Positions 45,662-54,822 of a stretch of 64,000 nucleotides of DNA are shown piece after piece. The stretch spans positions 1-64,000 of the forward strand of contig NZ_RCCP01000006.1 in assembly GCF_003664125.1 (NCBI RefSeq). Reading direction: 5' to 3'. The notes beneath the pieces were generated by a model. It ran no database searches and was not told the origin of the DNA. It was given only the letters and a program-made list of their open reading frames with translations. Numbering within the stretch: position 1 is the stretch's first letter; each line of letters opens with the position of its first letter. The DNA is from Planococcus citreus (GTDB lineage: Bacteria; Bacillota; Bacilli; Bacillales_A; Planococcaceae). A program made the translations under genes and the position numbers.

Positions 45662-46660
45662 CTATTGATGCCTAGTGGACTGACGTTCTTCCAAGCGATA
45701 AGGCAGAACGACTTGGTTTTCTTCGATTTCTTCGTTGTTCATGTACTTTGTCAGCAAGCGCATCGACACCGCACCGATATCGTATAGCGGCAATGCCACA
45801 GCCGTCAACATCGGTCGTGCCATGCGTGCAAGCTTCGAGTTTTCGTAAGTGATGACTTCAACGTCTTCCGGAATCTGTTTGCCGAGCGCTTCCACTGCAT
45901 GGATGACGCCTATGGACATTTCATCGTTACTGACGAAATAAGCTGTCGGTTCAATCGATTCCAGTTCACTCACAGCTTCCAGGCCTTCTTCATAGGTGTT
46001 ATTGCATTCGACGACAAGGCGCTCATCATAATCGAGCCCTGCTTCCTGCAATGCATCCTGATAGGCTTTCAGCTTATGTTCACGGTTGATCTCGGACGAT
46101 AACGGCCCTGAAATATAAGCAATTTTCTTATGCCCGCTGTCGATGAATTTCTTGACCGCTTCATAGGCAGCTGCATAATAATCGATATTAACGGAAGCGA
46201 TCGATGCTGTATCATCGATTGAACCCGCCAATACGATTGGTGTTGGGGAACGTTCCATCTCCTTGCGCAATTCATCCGAAATGACATCGCTCATGAAGAC
46301 AATGCCATCCACTTGCTTGCCGAGCATCGTTTCAAGCAATTGAAGCTCTTTGTTCGGATTTTGGTCAGAATTGGACAGGATGATATTGTAGCGGTACATC
46401 GTCGCGATATCTTCAATGCCCCGTGCCAGTTCAGAATACGTGCTATTCGATATATCGGGTAAAATGACGCCGACCGTTGTTGTTTTCTTGCTCGCCAATC
46501 CGCGAGCTACGGCATTCGGACGATAGCCGAGTTCTTCGATCACTTTCAATACTTTTTTTCTTGTGGCTGGTTTTACATTCTGGTTGCCATTCACTACCCG
46601 GGATACGGTAGCCATGGAAACATTTGCCTCACGTGCCACATCATAAATCGTAACGGTCAT
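45662..46660 (-). CDS. ccpA: Catabolite control protein A
   Basis: 332 residues, LacI family. Global regulator that binds cre sites with HPr-Ser46-P as corepressor. The N-terminal helix-turn-helix and hinge are [25 protein letters not shown] and [21 protein letters not shown]; the periplasmic-binding-like effector domain follows ([19 protein letters not shown]). AGGAGGG precedes the ATG. It lies downstream of aroA but after a terminator and with its own promoter. Candidate target sites in this window precede citZ, aroA and the methionine gamma-lyase gene. Confidence 0.96.
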   Translation of the reverse strand: MTVTIYDVAREANVSMATVSRVVNGNQNVKPATRKKVLKVIEELGYRPNAVARGLASKKTTTVGVILPDISNSTYSELARGIEDIATMYRYNIILSNSDQNPNKELQLLETMLGKQVDGIVFMSDVISDELRKEMERSPTPIVLAGSIDDTASIASVNIDYYAAAYEAVKKFIDSGHKKIAYISGPLSSEINREHKLKAYQDALQEAGLDYDERLVVECNNTYEEGLEAVSELESIEPTAYFVSNDEMSIGVIHAVEALGKQIPEDVEVITYENSKLARMARPMLTAVALPLYDIGAVSMRLLTKYMNNEEIEENQVVLPYRLEERQSTRHQ

Positions 46661-46691
46661 TTTGCGCCCTCCTGTTCCATTCTTTCATTCA

Positions 46692-46721
46692 ATGATACGA
46701 TAACCGCTTTATGAATATCAA
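46692..46721 (-). promoter_or_regulatory. ccpA promoter
   Basis: Minus-strand TTGATA (46716-46721), 18 bases, TATCAT (46692-46697), about 30 bases before the start codon. A sigma-A type promoter. Confidence 0.65.
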
Positions 46722-46826
46722 CTCTTATTATGTATTGCAGCAGCGCTTATCGGGAAAGTTCATGAAACTGTCCATCTTTAAGCCCTTATTCCATGACCTT
46801 TCCCCGCTGCCTGCCTTTTAAAACAC

Positions 46827-46853
46827 AAAAAAGCCGGAACGAGTCCGGCTTTT
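46827..46853 (-). terminator. aroA terminator
   Basis: On the minus strand AAAGCCGGA and TCCGGCTTT pair around 5 bases, followed by TTTG. It lies right after the aroA stop. Confidence 0.9.
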
Positions 46854-46855
46854 GC

Positions 46856-47941
46856 TCATACTTTCAATTCGTACTGCTTCATGAATTTCATCAATGAATC
46901 GTAGTATTCATCGAATTGCGGCAAACTCATTTGCTGCTGTGCGTCAGAAAGTGCGACTGCAGGATCTGGGTGGACCTCTGCCATCACGCCATCAGCTCCG
47001 ATAGCGATTGCCGCTTTAGCTGCAGGCAATAGCAAATCGCGGCGGCCAGTAGAATGCGTAACATCCACGAAGACCGGCAAATGCGTTTCTTGTTTCAAGA
47101 TCGGCACCGCGGAAATATCCAGCGTGTTGCGCGTCGCTTTTTCGTATGTGCGGATGCCCCGCTCGCAAAGGATGATCTGGTCATTCCCGTTAGCGATAAT
47201 GTATTCAGCTGCCTTGATGAACTCATCGACCGTTGCAGACATGCCGCGCTTCAAGAGCACCGGTTTGTTGATCTGCCCAACAGCTTTCAATAGTTCGAAG
47301 TTTTGCATATTGCGTGCGCCGACCTGAACGACATCCAGGTAATCCAATGCTTCTTCCAGATGATGCGGTGTCACGATTTCTGTCACAACGCCAAGCTTAT
47401 ATTGATCAGCTGCTTTTTTCAGCATCTTCAAGCCTTCTAACCCTAGTCCTTGGAAATCATATGGCGATGTACGCGGCTTGTAAGCCCCGCCTCGGATCAG
47501 TTTCAAGCCTTTGTCGCTGATAGCTTGTGCTACTTGGTCAACTTGCTCTTGCGACTCAACAGCACATGGGCCGAAGATAAACGATGGTGTGCCTTCGCCG
47601 ATGTTCTCGCCGTTGACGGAAACGATTGTGTCTTCCGCTTTTTTCTTGCGGGAAACGAGAAGTGCTTTGCGGCTGTCCTCTTCTTGCATATCGAGTGCCG
47701 ATTTGAAGATTTCCTTGAAAATATGATCGACCGTCTTTTGATCGAGTGGACCATTGTTATTGTCTTTCAATAGATTAAGCATATGACGCTCGCGTAATGG
47801 ATCGTACTTAGTAGCGCCTTGCTTTTCCTTGATTTTCCCGATCTCTTGGATCACGGAAGCTCTCTCGTTGATAAGAGAAAGAATTTGCAGGTTTACTGCA
47901 TCCACTTGTTCTCTAAGCTGTTCCAATTCTGTCTGACTCAT
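46856..47941 (-). CDS. aroA: Bifunctional chorismate mutase / DAHP synthase
   Basis: 361 residues. Residues 1-90 form an AroQ-type chorismate mutase ([37 protein letters not shown]); the remainder is a type I-beta DAHP synthase ([100 protein letters not shown]). It condenses PEP and erythrose 4-phosphate at the entry to the aromatic pathway, with the mutase domain acting as feedback sensor, as in B. subtilis AroA. It has its own promoter with a cre-like site upstream, and a terminator before ccpA. Confidence 0.95.
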   Translation of the reverse strand: MSQTELEQLREQVDAVNLQILSLINERASVIQEIGKIKEKQGATKYDPLRERHMLNLLKDNNNGPLDQKTVDHIFKEIFKSALDMQEEDSRKALLVSRKKKAEDTIVSVNGENIGEGTPSFIFGPCAVESQEQVDQVAQAISDKGLKLIRGGAYKPRTSPYDFQGLGLEGLKMLKKAADQYKLGVVTEIVTPHHLEEALDYLDVVQVGARNMQNFELLKAVGQINKPVLLKRGMSATVDEFIKAAEYIIANGNDQIILCERGIRTYEKATRNTLDISAVPILKQETHLPVFVDVTHSTGRRDLLLPAAKAAIAIGADGVMAEVHPDPAVALSDAQQQMSLPQFDEYYDSLMKFMKQYELKV

Positions 47942-48001
47942 TCTCCACTTCCCCTTTCAAGAGTGACCCTATAATAGGTGTCATATTAACACGATATGAC
48001 C

Positions 48002-48030
48002 ATTATAAGCAAACTATTCAGCAAAGTCAC
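48002..48030 (-). promoter_or_regulatory. aroA promoter
   Basis: Minus-strand GTGACT (48025-48030), 17 bases, TATAAT (48002-48007). A second possible pair (TTGCTT, 18 bases, TAATAT) overlaps slightly downstream. Transcription from the first would start near 47995. Confidence 0.65.
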
Positions 48031-48056
48031 GAAATATGTTTAGCGATTCAACGCGC

Positions 48057-48069
48057 TAAAGCGTTTTCA
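48057..48069. promoter_or_regulatory. cre-like site upstream of the aroA promoter
   Basis: On the minus strand TGAAAACGCTTTA, matching the cre consensus well. It is centred about 68 bases before the predicted aroA transcript start, the distance at which CcpA activates genes such as ackA in B. subtilis. Confidence 0.55.
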
Positions 48070-48140
48070 TGAGGAATTTTGAAGGTAGAATGTACACATG
48101 GCGGGGCGCACAGCCGTTTCAGGAAATATTTTTTCCATAG

Positions 48141-48166
48141 AAAAACGGATGGAATAAATCCATCCG
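48141..48166 (-). terminator. ytxGHJ terminator
   Basis: On the minus strand CGGATGGA and TCCATCCG pair around 5-6 bases, followed by TTTTTC. It lies 24 bases after the ytxJ stop. Confidence 0.88.
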
Positions 48167-48189
48167 CTCTTCCTATTATTGCATTTGGG

Positions 48190-48519
48190 CTAGGCGATGA
48201 ATGCTTCCATCGCTTTGCTTTTGATTTTATTATGGCTCGCATGCCAGTCAACTTGCTCGCTGGCAAAATGGAAGAGTTGAGGCGATTCATGGCGAACCCC
48301 TGTGATTTCCTCGATAGACGTCGAAAGTTCTTTGTCTTCCTGGACGACGAGATAAAGGAATAATTGATGGGGATGCAATGATGCATACTCTGAATATTCT
48401 TTCCATGCGCCTGCTGAGACCGGGCAAGTGCTGCTATGTTTCAACAGCCAATAATGCTGTTCATTGCCGACCGCTTGCTTAAGCTCATCCAAGTTTCTCA
48501 CATGTACGAAGTTTTCCAT
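48190..48519 (-). CDS. ytxJ: Monothiol bacilliredoxin-like protein YtxJ (BrxC)
   Basis: 109 residues from the ATG at 48519. Thioredoxin-like fold with the active site HSSTCPVSAGAWKEYSEY: a single cysteine in a CPVS motif, as in YtxJ, which acts as a bacilliredoxin reversing bacillithiol mixed disulfides. LYLVVQEDKELSTSIEEITGVRHESPQLF is the remainder of the fold with the conserved cis-proline in ESPQ. GGGAGCGG precedes the start. Last gene of ytxG-ytxH-ytxJ, 17 bases after ytxH. Confidence 0.9.
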   Translation of the reverse strand: MENFVHVRNLDELKQAVGNEQHYWLLKHSSTCPVSAGAWKEYSEYASLHPHQLFLYLVVQEDKELSTSIEEITGVRHESPQLFHFASEQVDWHASHNKIKSKAMEAFIA

Positions 48520-48536
48520 TTCAACCGCTCCCAAAA

Positions 48537-49382
48537 TTAATTCTTTTTGTTCTGATTGCTTTGTGGATTTGAAGATCCTTTTGCATTCGAGGAGCCTTGT
48601 GAATTAGAAGACCCTTTAGCATTTGAAGATCCCTGCGAACTTGAAGTTCCTTTTGCAGATGAAGACCCTTGTGAAGATGCAGAGCCTTTAGCGCTTGAGG
48701 AAGATTTTGCATCAGCCGATCCTTGAAGGCTTGCAGAGGCATTTGTGCCCGCTGACGTCTTCGAGTCGTTATGGCTTGATTTGTTTTCTTCTTTCACTTC
48801 TTCAACCGCTTCTTTCAAAGCATTGGCTGTAGATGTGAATGCATCGTTTCCGGCTTTGTCGCCGTTATCGACTTTGTTTTGTACTGTCTCGAGCAATTCA
48901 ACACTTTCTTCGCCTTCAGATGAAGCAGTGCCGTCATCCATCGGTGAATTGTTGCCTTTCATGTTCTTCACTTTATCGACCACTTTTGTCGACTGTTCTT
49001 TCAATTGCTGCGTGAAGCCAGGGCCATCATTTGAATCGCTTGAGTCCTTCGACTGCTGCGCTTTTTCTTTGATAGTAGTCGCTTGCGTCTTCAAGTCAGC
49101 TTGCAATTCTTTGCCTGCTTTAGGCGCGAAGAACAATGCTGCCGCCGCTCCGACAAGACCGCCGACAATCATGCCTGTCAGGAAGCCGGATCCGCCGTTC
49201 GATTCTTCGTAATCGTATAGATCGTCATAGCGGCTTGATGAACCGTAGGATTGCGGTACATATTGGCTTTGTTCATATTGCCCGCCTTGGTCGCTGTATT
49301 TGCCGCCTTGCGTATAGTACTCGCCATTGTACTGGGATTCATTATAATTAGGTTTCGAATAAGTATTTTTATTTTTTCCCAT
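48537..49382 (-). CDS. ytxH: YtxH-like general stress protein with tandem Ser/Gln/Gly repeats
   Basis: 281 residues from the ATG at 49382 (GGAGGA upstream). A Tyr/Gly/Gln-rich N-terminus (1-60), one hydrophobic segment at about 65-88 (GFLTGMIVGGLVGAAAALFFAPKAGKELQ, the YtxH signature), an acidic, helical middle, and a C-terminal tail from about 210 built of 12-residue units such as SSNAKGSSNSQG repeated four or five times. It is much longer than B. subtilis YtxH owing to both ends. The gene lies in a sigma-B-type operon with ytxG and ytxJ; function unknown. Confidence 0.85.
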   Translation of the reverse strand: MGKNKNTYSKPNYNESQYNGEYYTQGGKYSDQGGQYEQSQYVPQSYGSSSRYDDLYDYEESNGGSGFLTGMIVGGLVGAAAALFFAPKAGKELQADLKTQATTIKEKAQQSKDSSDSNDGPGFTQQLKEQSTKVVDKVKNMKGNNSPMDDGTASSEGEESVELLETVQNKVDNGDKAGNDAFTSTANALKEAVEEVKEENKSSHNDSKTSAGTNASASLQGSADAKSSSSAKGSASSQGSSSAKGTSSSQGSSNAKGSSNSQGSSNAKGSSNPQSNQNKKN

Positions 49383-49418
49383 TGTCCATTCCTCCATTAT
49401 GTTGGTGATTAGATGGTA

Positions 49419-49913
49419 TTAATACTGGTCGCTGCTGCCTGGCAATTTCTTCTGGCCAGGAACCGGCGTGTATTGCTCTGTGCTGCGTGTTTGGTATACT
49501 TTGCGCTCTTTCCATTTATCAGCAATGCCCATTGCAACATTGCTCCACTGGACCACTTGAGCAATTTTATCTTCGTTCTGCTCAACTTGCACGCCGACGC
49601 GTGAAGTGATGTGGCGTACTGTAGAGTTCAGGTCTGTTACAGAGTTTCCGACGCCTTTGACCGCATCGACGACACCGTTCAATTTCTCTGATTTGACCGT
49701 GATGTCTTCAGCGAGTTCGTTCGTCTTATGCAATAGGTTTGTTGTCTCCAACGTAACCCCCTGCAATTGATTCTCCAGCCCTGAAACAGTGCCGGAAACC
49801 TCTTTTAATGTGTTCTTGAGTGAGTTCAAAGTCATCGCCAGCGCTACGCATAGAATTAAAAATCCAACAGCGGCGACAATCGCGGCAATGTAAAGCAAGA
49901 TTGACCAATCCAT
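49419..49913 (-). CDS. ytxG: DUF948 general stress protein YtxG
   Basis: 164 residues. N-terminal membrane segment about 4-27 (SILLYIAAIVAAVGFLILCVALAM), then a coiled-coil amphipathic region with heptads (LKNTLKEVSGTVSGLENQLQGVTLETTNLLHKTNELAEDI), as DUF948 proteins show, and a polar tail. Function unknown; a membrane-associated stress protein in B. subtilis. It opens ytxGHJ under a sigma-B-like promoter and has GGAGGA before the ATG. Confidence 0.88.
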   Translation of the reverse strand: MDWSILLYIAAIVAAVGFLILCVALAMTLNSLKNTLKEVSGTVSGLENQLQGVTLETTNLLHKTNELAEDITVKSEKLNGVVDAVKGVGNSVTDLNSTVRHITSRVGVQVEQNEDKIAQVVQWSNVAMGIADKWKERKVYQTRSTEQYTPVPGQKKLPGSSDQY

Positions 49914-49957
49914 TCTGTTTCCTCCTTCGGTTTAGTTAAATTTCGTATACCTGTTTT

Positions 49958-49983
49958 CTACCCTGCCCTATACGGGTTTAAAC
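49958..49983 (-). promoter_or_regulatory. Sigma-B promoter of ytxGHJ
   Basis: Minus-strand GTTTAA (49978-49983), 14 bases, GGGTAG (49958-49963): all but the last base match the sigma-B consensus GTTTAA-N12-15-GGGTAT. It is 45 bases before the ytxG start. The B. subtilis operon is likewise part of the general stress regulon. Confidence 0.8.
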
Positions 49984-50075
49984 ACGCCTCTAATATTATT
50001 CGGCAAAAGCTTTTAAATGCCTCCCTGCTTAACCAAACATTTTTGTATTTGCGACGCCTTTTTTGTCTCCATAAG

Positions 50076-50112
50076 AAAAAAGCCTAACCATATGTAATGG
50101 TTAGGCTTTTTT
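50076..50112 (-). terminator. murC terminator overlapping its stop codon
   Basis: AAAAAAGCCTAACCAT and ATGGTTAGGCTTTTTT form a perfect 16-bp stem with a 5-base loop. The murC TAA stop lies within one arm. Confidence 0.93.
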
Positions 50113-51414
50113 CGGCATTGCTAAAACTTCTTCATATGCTTGCTGGAATTTCGTTACATCTCCAGCTCCCATGAAAAGATATACTGCATTATTATGGACG
50201 GCCAGTTTTTCGACATCTTCCAATTGTAGCAGCTGGCTGCCTTCGATTTTTTCCTGAAGGTCCCGGATCGTCAAAGTGCCGGCTTCTTCTCTAGCAGAAC
50301 CGAAGATATCGCATAAATAGACATGATCTGCTTCCTGCAGGCAATCAGCAAATTCCTGGAGGAAGGTTTGCGTACGGCTGAATGTATGCGGTTGGAAAAT
50401 CGCGATCAGTTCGCGCTCAGGATACTTCTGGCTCGCCGATTGCAAAGTGGCGCGGATTTCCGTCGGATGGTGGGCATAATCATCGATCAAAACGCGATCA
50501 TCGATGACTGTCTCCGTGAAGCGGCGTTTAACGCCTTCATAGCTCACGAATTGGCGCTGGATGATATCAGCAGGGATGCTTTCATACTGGCATAGCGAAA
50601 TGACAGCGAGTGCGTTCAGCACAGCGTGGTCGCCGTACATCGGAATGGTGAACGTATGGAAGAATTCATTGCGGATGACCACATCGAATGTCGTGCCTTC
50701 CGTTGTTTTGACGATATTACGTGCCTGAAAATCATTTTCCTCGCCAAAACCGTAATAGACAACCGGCACCGGCGCTTGAATCTGCTGCAAGTATTCGTCG
50801 TCCCCACAAGCGATGATGCATTTCTTCACTTGCTGCGCCATTTCCTGAAACGCCTTGAAAACATCGTCAATGCTGCCGAAATAATCGGGATGGTCGAAAT
50901 CGATATTGGTCATGATTGCATAATCCGGGTGATACGCCAAGAAATGGCGGCGGTATTCGCATGCTTCCGCTACGAAGAAATGGGAATCTTCCTGGCCAGA
51001 TCCTGTCCCATCACCGATCAAGTACGAGACCGGCTTATAACCGTTCAGCACATGCGCCATAAGCCCGGTCGTCGAAGTTTTCCCGTGGGCGCCGGTGATG
51101 GCGACCGATACGTATTGCTTCATCAAATCGCCGAGGAATTGATGGTACCGGATGATGGTTGCGCCGCTTTCACGGGCTTTGACCAGCTCTGGATGTTCGT
51201 CGTTAAATGCATTTCCGGCAACAATTGTCATATCCTGAGAAATGTTTTCGGGATCGAAAGGCAAAATCGTGATGCCTCTCTCCCGCAGCCGCTCTTCCGT
51301 GAAGAAATGCTGCGCGATATCAGAGCCTTGCACCGACTCGCCCATATCATGCATGATTTGGGCCAGAGCGCTCATGCCAGAGCCTTTAATGCCCGTAAAA
51401 TGTAATACTGTCAT
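50101..51414 (-). CDS. murC: UDP-N-acetylmuramate--L-alanine ligase
   Basis: 437 residues. Adds the first amino acid to UDP-MurNAc in peptidoglycan precursor synthesis. It begins with the UDP-binding domain [20 protein letters not shown], has the ATP loop [20 protein letters not shown], the metal-binding [12 protein letters not shown] and the C-terminal domain with [16 protein letters not shown] and [15 protein letters not shown] precedes the ATG. It stands immediately downstream of sftA with a promoter of its own, as in Bacillus. Confidence 0.96.
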   Translation of the reverse strand: MTVLHFTGIKGSGMSALAQIMHDMGESVQGSDIAQHFFTEERLRERGITILPFDPENISQDMTIVAGNAFNDEHPELVKARESGATIIRYHQFLGDLMKQYVSVAITGAHGKTSTTGLMAHVLNGYKPVSYLIGDGTGSGQEDSHFFVAEACEYRRHFLAYHPDYAIMTNIDFDHPDYFGSIDDVFKAFQEMAQQVKKCIIACGDDEYLQQIQAPVPVVYYGFGEENDFQARNIVKTTEGTTFDVVIRNEFFHTFTIPMYGDHAVLNALAVISLCQYESIPADIIQRQFVSYEGVKRRFTETVIDDRVLIDDYAHHPTEIRATLQSASQKYPERELIAIFQPHTFSRTQTFLQEFADCLQEADHVYLCDIFGSAREEAGTLTIRDLQEKIEGSQLLQLEDVEKLAVHNNAVYLFMGAGDVTKFQQAYEEVLAMPKKA

Positions 51415-51501
51415 AAATGAACCTCCTGTGGGAGTGGAAAATTAGTCTAGTCAAACCGCCTGTGCGGAATCAATAGCTGGGTGGTTTTTCACAATGCTCC
51501 G

Positions 51502-51510
51502 ATTATATCA
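51502..51510 (-). promoter_or_regulatory. murC extended -10 promoter
   Basis: Minus-strand TGATATAAT is a perfect TGnTATAAT, about 90 bases before the murC start; a TTTCAG about 18 bases further is a weak -35. Confidence 0.6.
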
Positions 51511-51568
51511 CAAAGTATGGAGGCACTGAAATAATCAATAATTCCTGTAATTCTGGCGGCTTCTAGGT

Positions 51569-54211
51569 TCAACGGAACACTTCTTCGATATCGCTTTCCG
51601 TAATTAGCACCGTTCTCGCTTTGCTGCCATTCTGTTCGGAGATGAAACCATATTCTTCAATCAAGTCCATCAAACGGGCGGCCCGGTTATAGCCGATATG
51701 GAATTTCCGCTGCAAAAGCGAAGTCGATGCGCTTCCTTGCGACATGATGAAACGGCAGGCTTCCTCGAATAAATCATCCTGTTCGGCAGGTGACTGGCTG
51801 CGCTGGATCAATTCCTCTTCTTTGAAGATATAATCAGGCTCGCCTTGTGCACGCACATGGGCGATGACTTTTTCGATTTCATCATCTGTTACAAAAGTTC
51901 CCTGCAAGCGGTTCGGAGCGGCCATGCCATTCCCCAAATACAGCATGTCCCCTCGCCCAAGCAAACGCTCTGCTCCTTGGGTATCCAAAATCGTCCGGCT
52001 GTCCACTTGCGACGAGACAGAAAAAGCGATGCGCGTCGGAATATTGGATTTGATCAAGCCTGTAATGACGTCTACAGACGGGCGTTGGGTGGCGATCACC
52101 AAATGGATTCCGCAGGCGCGCGCTTTTTGAGCAATGCGGCAAATGGAATCTTCCACATCAGAAGGTGACATCATCATCAAATCGGCCAATTCATCAATGA
52201 CGATCAAGATATACGGCAGATGCTGTGCCGGCTGCCCTTTGTCATTGACCATTTTATTGTAACGATCTAAATCGCGGACACCAGTATGGGCGAAAAGCTG
52301 ATAACGGCGTTCCATTTCCTCCACGGCCCATTTCAAAGAAGCGGTCGCTGCCTTAACATCTGTAATGACGGGGCTGACCAAATGCGGAATATGATTATAA
52401 GGAGCCAGTTCCACCATTTTCGGGTCAATCAACAGCATTTTCAAATCGCGAGGCGAAGATTGGTACAGCAGGCTCACGAGCAGCGAGTTGATGCATACGC
52501 TTTTCCCGGACCCTGTAGCGCCCGCGATCAGGCCGTGTGGCATCTTACGCAAATCAAGCGTGACCGGATTCCCGGCCAAGTCGAGGCCGAGCGCTGCTTC
52601 AAGCGGTGAATCCGAAGCCTTGAAATTCGGGCTTCCGATAACTTCCGACAAACGCACTGCGCGGCTTTGGCGGTTCGGAATCTCGATGCCAATCGAGCTT
52701 TTTCCGGGAATCGGCGCTTGAATGCGGATATCACGGGCTGCAAGCGCCAATTTCAAATCATCGGCCAAGTTGCGGATTTTGCTCACTTTAATTCCTTGCG
52801 CCACACGCAGCTCAAAACGGGTGACGGCCGGCCCTTGCACCGTTCCGACAATCTCTGCCTTGATCTGGAAATGAGACAAAGCTTCGATAAGGCGCTCGCC
52901 TTGTTCTTGCATCCACGTTTCATCTTTCAAGTCATTTTCAGGCTCTAGCAGATACTCATGGCCAGGCAATTGATACCCGGTATAGCTTTTTTCATCATCA
53001 TTTACAGGTTCAGCTGCGGTTTTCTCTATTAATGCCGTTTTTTTTTCCGCTGTCGGTGCTTGCTGTTGTTTCGGCAAACGATCTTTATCCGATTTCAACA
53101 TCAACACATTGAATGGCACTGTTCGTTCTTTTTTGCCTTTTTCCTGTGCTTTCGCTTGCGGCAATACCGGTTTCGGCTCCGGGCTATGTATAGGTTTTTC
53201 ACGCTCGGGTTCCGGCTGTGACGTTTGTGCCGTTTCTGCATGTGTTTCCGATTCCGTTACAGGCGGTTCAACAATTGCTGTTGGGCCGCCTTTGCCTGTA
53301 TCTTCCTCGGAGACTCCGCCATTCTCTTCAGCGTTGCCAGCATCCGCCACCTCGTTCGATGGCTGTTCTTGCTCGGCTGTGCGGTAAACCCTCACTTCCG
53401 CTTGTTCAGGTTCTTGTTCAAGCGTTTTTTCAGGTTCTTGTTCCACTTTTTGGTTTTTCGGCAATAAATCCTGAAGGCTGCGGTCTGCCCATTCATAATG
53501 GGGTTCAGGCTTTTTTTCAGGTTGTTGGTCTTCTCCCATTTCTGCTTTTTCATGTGTTTTTTCACTGATAGGTTCAGTTTCTGGAGCTTGCTCATTATGC
53601 TCTACAGGCTTATATACCGTTGTTTCCAAATTAGAACCTGGTTTTTTTGACTGCGGCAAACGGTCGTCACTTTTTTTGTACAATTCTTGCAGGCTGCGCT
53701 GCGACCAATCATTTTTGCGTTCAAGCTCTGCTTTCTTTTTCGCTTCCTGTTCCAATAATTCATCGATTGGCGTCGGACGGTCTGTAAATCCATGCACAGG
53801 GGAAGCTACACGCGTCGGCTGGAAGCGCCGCGTCGTGTTACCTGGAAGATCAAGGCCCTGCGGTTCAGCTGTTTTGGGCACATGGGGGCGTTTTTTCTTA
53901 TTGCGCCCTGCATTTGGTTTCGGCAATTTCCCGCTCGGTTCCAAAGCATCGAGTTCATAAGTCTTTTCTTCCGTTGCTTTTAAAGGAACATCAACACGCG
54001 GCTTTTCTTCACGCCGTTCGGGTTTGCGGTTTTCTACAGGCAAGCCTTTTGCTTCTTCGTCGGAAATGAGCGGAAACCGGAATGGCGCCGGCTTGCTTTC
54101 CTGCGGTTTCGGCTCAACGTGCTGTGTTTCTTCACTGCGCACGAACGGCTTTTCTTCTGTTTCAGTGTCTTCTGAGAACATTTTATTCCACATGTTTTTC
54201 ATCCAGCTCAT
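51569..54211 (-). CDS. sftA: Cytosolic DNA translocase SftA (FtsK/SpoIIIE family)
   Basis: 880 residues. Moves chromosomal DNA from the closing septum; in B. subtilis SftA is soluble and recruited to the divisome. There is no membrane segment. Residues 1-400 are a low-complexity linker rich in Glu, Pro, Lys and Gln with two copies of a W-x2-RSLQ(E/D)L motif (about 169 and 241), then PFNVLMLKSDKDRLPKQ. The ATPase has Walker A GATGSGKSVCINSL (about 561) and Walker B ILIVIDELADLMM, followed by TQRPSVDVITGLIKSNIPTR and a C-terminal gamma winged helix (LLQRKFHIGYNRAARLMDLIEEYGF). It follows ytpR by 2 bases. Confidence 0.94.
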   Translation of the reverse strand: MSWMKNMWNKMFSEDTETEEKPFVRSEETQHVEPKPQESKPAPFRFPLISDEEAKGLPVENRKPERREEKPRVDVPLKATEEKTYELDALEPSGKLPKPNAGRNKKKRPHVPKTAEPQGLDLPGNTTRRFQPTRVASPVHGFTDRPTPIDELLEQEAKKKAELERKNDWSQRSLQELYKKSDDRLPQSKKPGSNLETTVYKPVEHNEQAPETEPISEKTHEKAEMGEDQQPEKKPEPHYEWADRSLQDLLPKNQKVEQEPEKTLEQEPEQAEVRVYRTAEQEQPSNEVADAGNAEENGGVSEEDTGKGGPTAIVEPPVTESETHAETAQTSQPEPEREKPIHSPEPKPVLPQAKAQEKGKKERTVPFNVLMLKSDKDRLPKQQQAPTAEKKTALIEKTAAEPVNDDEKSYTGYQLPGHEYLLEPENDLKDETWMQEQGERLIEALSHFQIKAEIVGTVQGPAVTRFELRVAQGIKVSKIRNLADDLKLALAARDIRIQAPIPGKSSIGIEIPNRQSRAVRLSEVIGSPNFKASDSPLEAALGLDLAGNPVTLDLRKMPHGLIAGATGSGKSVCINSLLVSLLYQSSPRDLKMLLIDPKMVELAPYNHIPHLVSPVITDVKAATASLKWAVEEMERRYQLFAHTGVRDLDRYNKMVNDKGQPAQHLPYILIVIDELADLMMMSPSDVEDSICRIAQKARACGIHLVIATQRPSVDVITGLIKSNIPTRIAFSVSSQVDSRTILDTQGAERLLGRGDMLYLGNGMAAPNRLQGTFVTDDEIEKVIAHVRAQGEPDYIFKEEELIQRSQSPAEQDDLFEEACRFIMSQGSASTSLLQRKFHIGYNRAARLMDLIEEYGFISEQNGSKARTVLITESDIEEVFR

Positions 54212-54213
54212 CG

Positions 54214-54822
54214 TTACACCTTCATTTCAAATGGAGATCCTGTTTGCGCATCTTCCGGCAATACCAAAATTCCTTTTTCCGCCGGTGCATCCGGCAAGTC
54301 CAATTCTTTCGCAGAGCAAATCATGCCGCTAGAAGCGACGCCGCGCAATTCTGCATCGCGGATGACCATACCGGAAGGCATAACCGCCCCGACTTTGGCG
54401 ACGACCACTTTTTGGCCAGCCTCCACATTAGGCGCGCCGCAAACGATTTGCAAGGTTTCTTCGCCGACCGCCACTTGGCACACATTCAATTTATCCGCAT
54501 TCGGGTGCTTGTCTTTCGACGCTACATAGCCGACAACGAATTTCGGTGTCAAATCAACTTCCAGCGTATGGGAGACGCCGTTTTTCTCCAATGCATTTTG
54601 AAGCGCTGTCACGAGTGCTTCCGTCACTTCCACAGGCTGCCCTTCCGGCAAATCTGCGTAATCGCTTGCCTGGAACAGGTTGAAACCGGCGATTTCCTGT
54701 TGGTCATTTTTGATCAAGGTTACATCCCCAAATTGTTCTGTGTGGATTTTATCCGGTTTTTCCAATGTCAATTGAACGAGCAGCACGTCGCCCACGCCTT
54801 GTTTGTTATAGAATGCATTCAT
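54214..54822 (-). CDS. ytpR: YtpR family tRNA-binding domain protein
   Basis: 202 residues. An N-terminal domain of about 90 residues (MNAFYNKQGVGDVLLVQL) and a C-terminal OB-fold like the tRNA-binding domain of PheT (FVVGYVASKDKHPNADKLNVCQVAVGEE, IVCGAPNVEAGQKVVVAKVGAVMPSG, VASSGMICSAKELDL). RNA binding is likely, the physiological target unknown. Its start overlaps the ytpQ stop (ATGA), and sftA starts 2 bases after its stop, using a ribosome site within its last codons. Confidence 0.92.
   Translation of the reverse strand: MNAFYNKQGVGDVLLVQLTLEKPDKIHTEQFGDVTLIKNDQQEIAGFNLFQASDYADLPEGQPVEVTEALVTALQNALEKNGVSHTLEVDLTPKFVVGYVASKDKHPNADKLNVCQVAVGEETLQIVCGAPNVEAGQKVVVAKVGAVMPSGMVIRDAELRGVASSGMICSAKELDLPDAPAEKGILVLPEDAQTGSPFEMKV

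Noticed and set aside
48079..48363. Plus-strand frame antisense to ytxJ
   Set aside because: Shadow of ytxJ with no ribosome site or known similarity.
48540..48750. 36-bp tandem repeats as a CRISPR array
   Set aside because: Repeats are contiguous, in frame within ytxH and without unique spacers; no cas gene is present.
53392..53595. Lys/Asn-rich minus-strand frame within sftA
   Set aside because: A +1-shifted reading of the Glu/Pro-rich linker of sftA.
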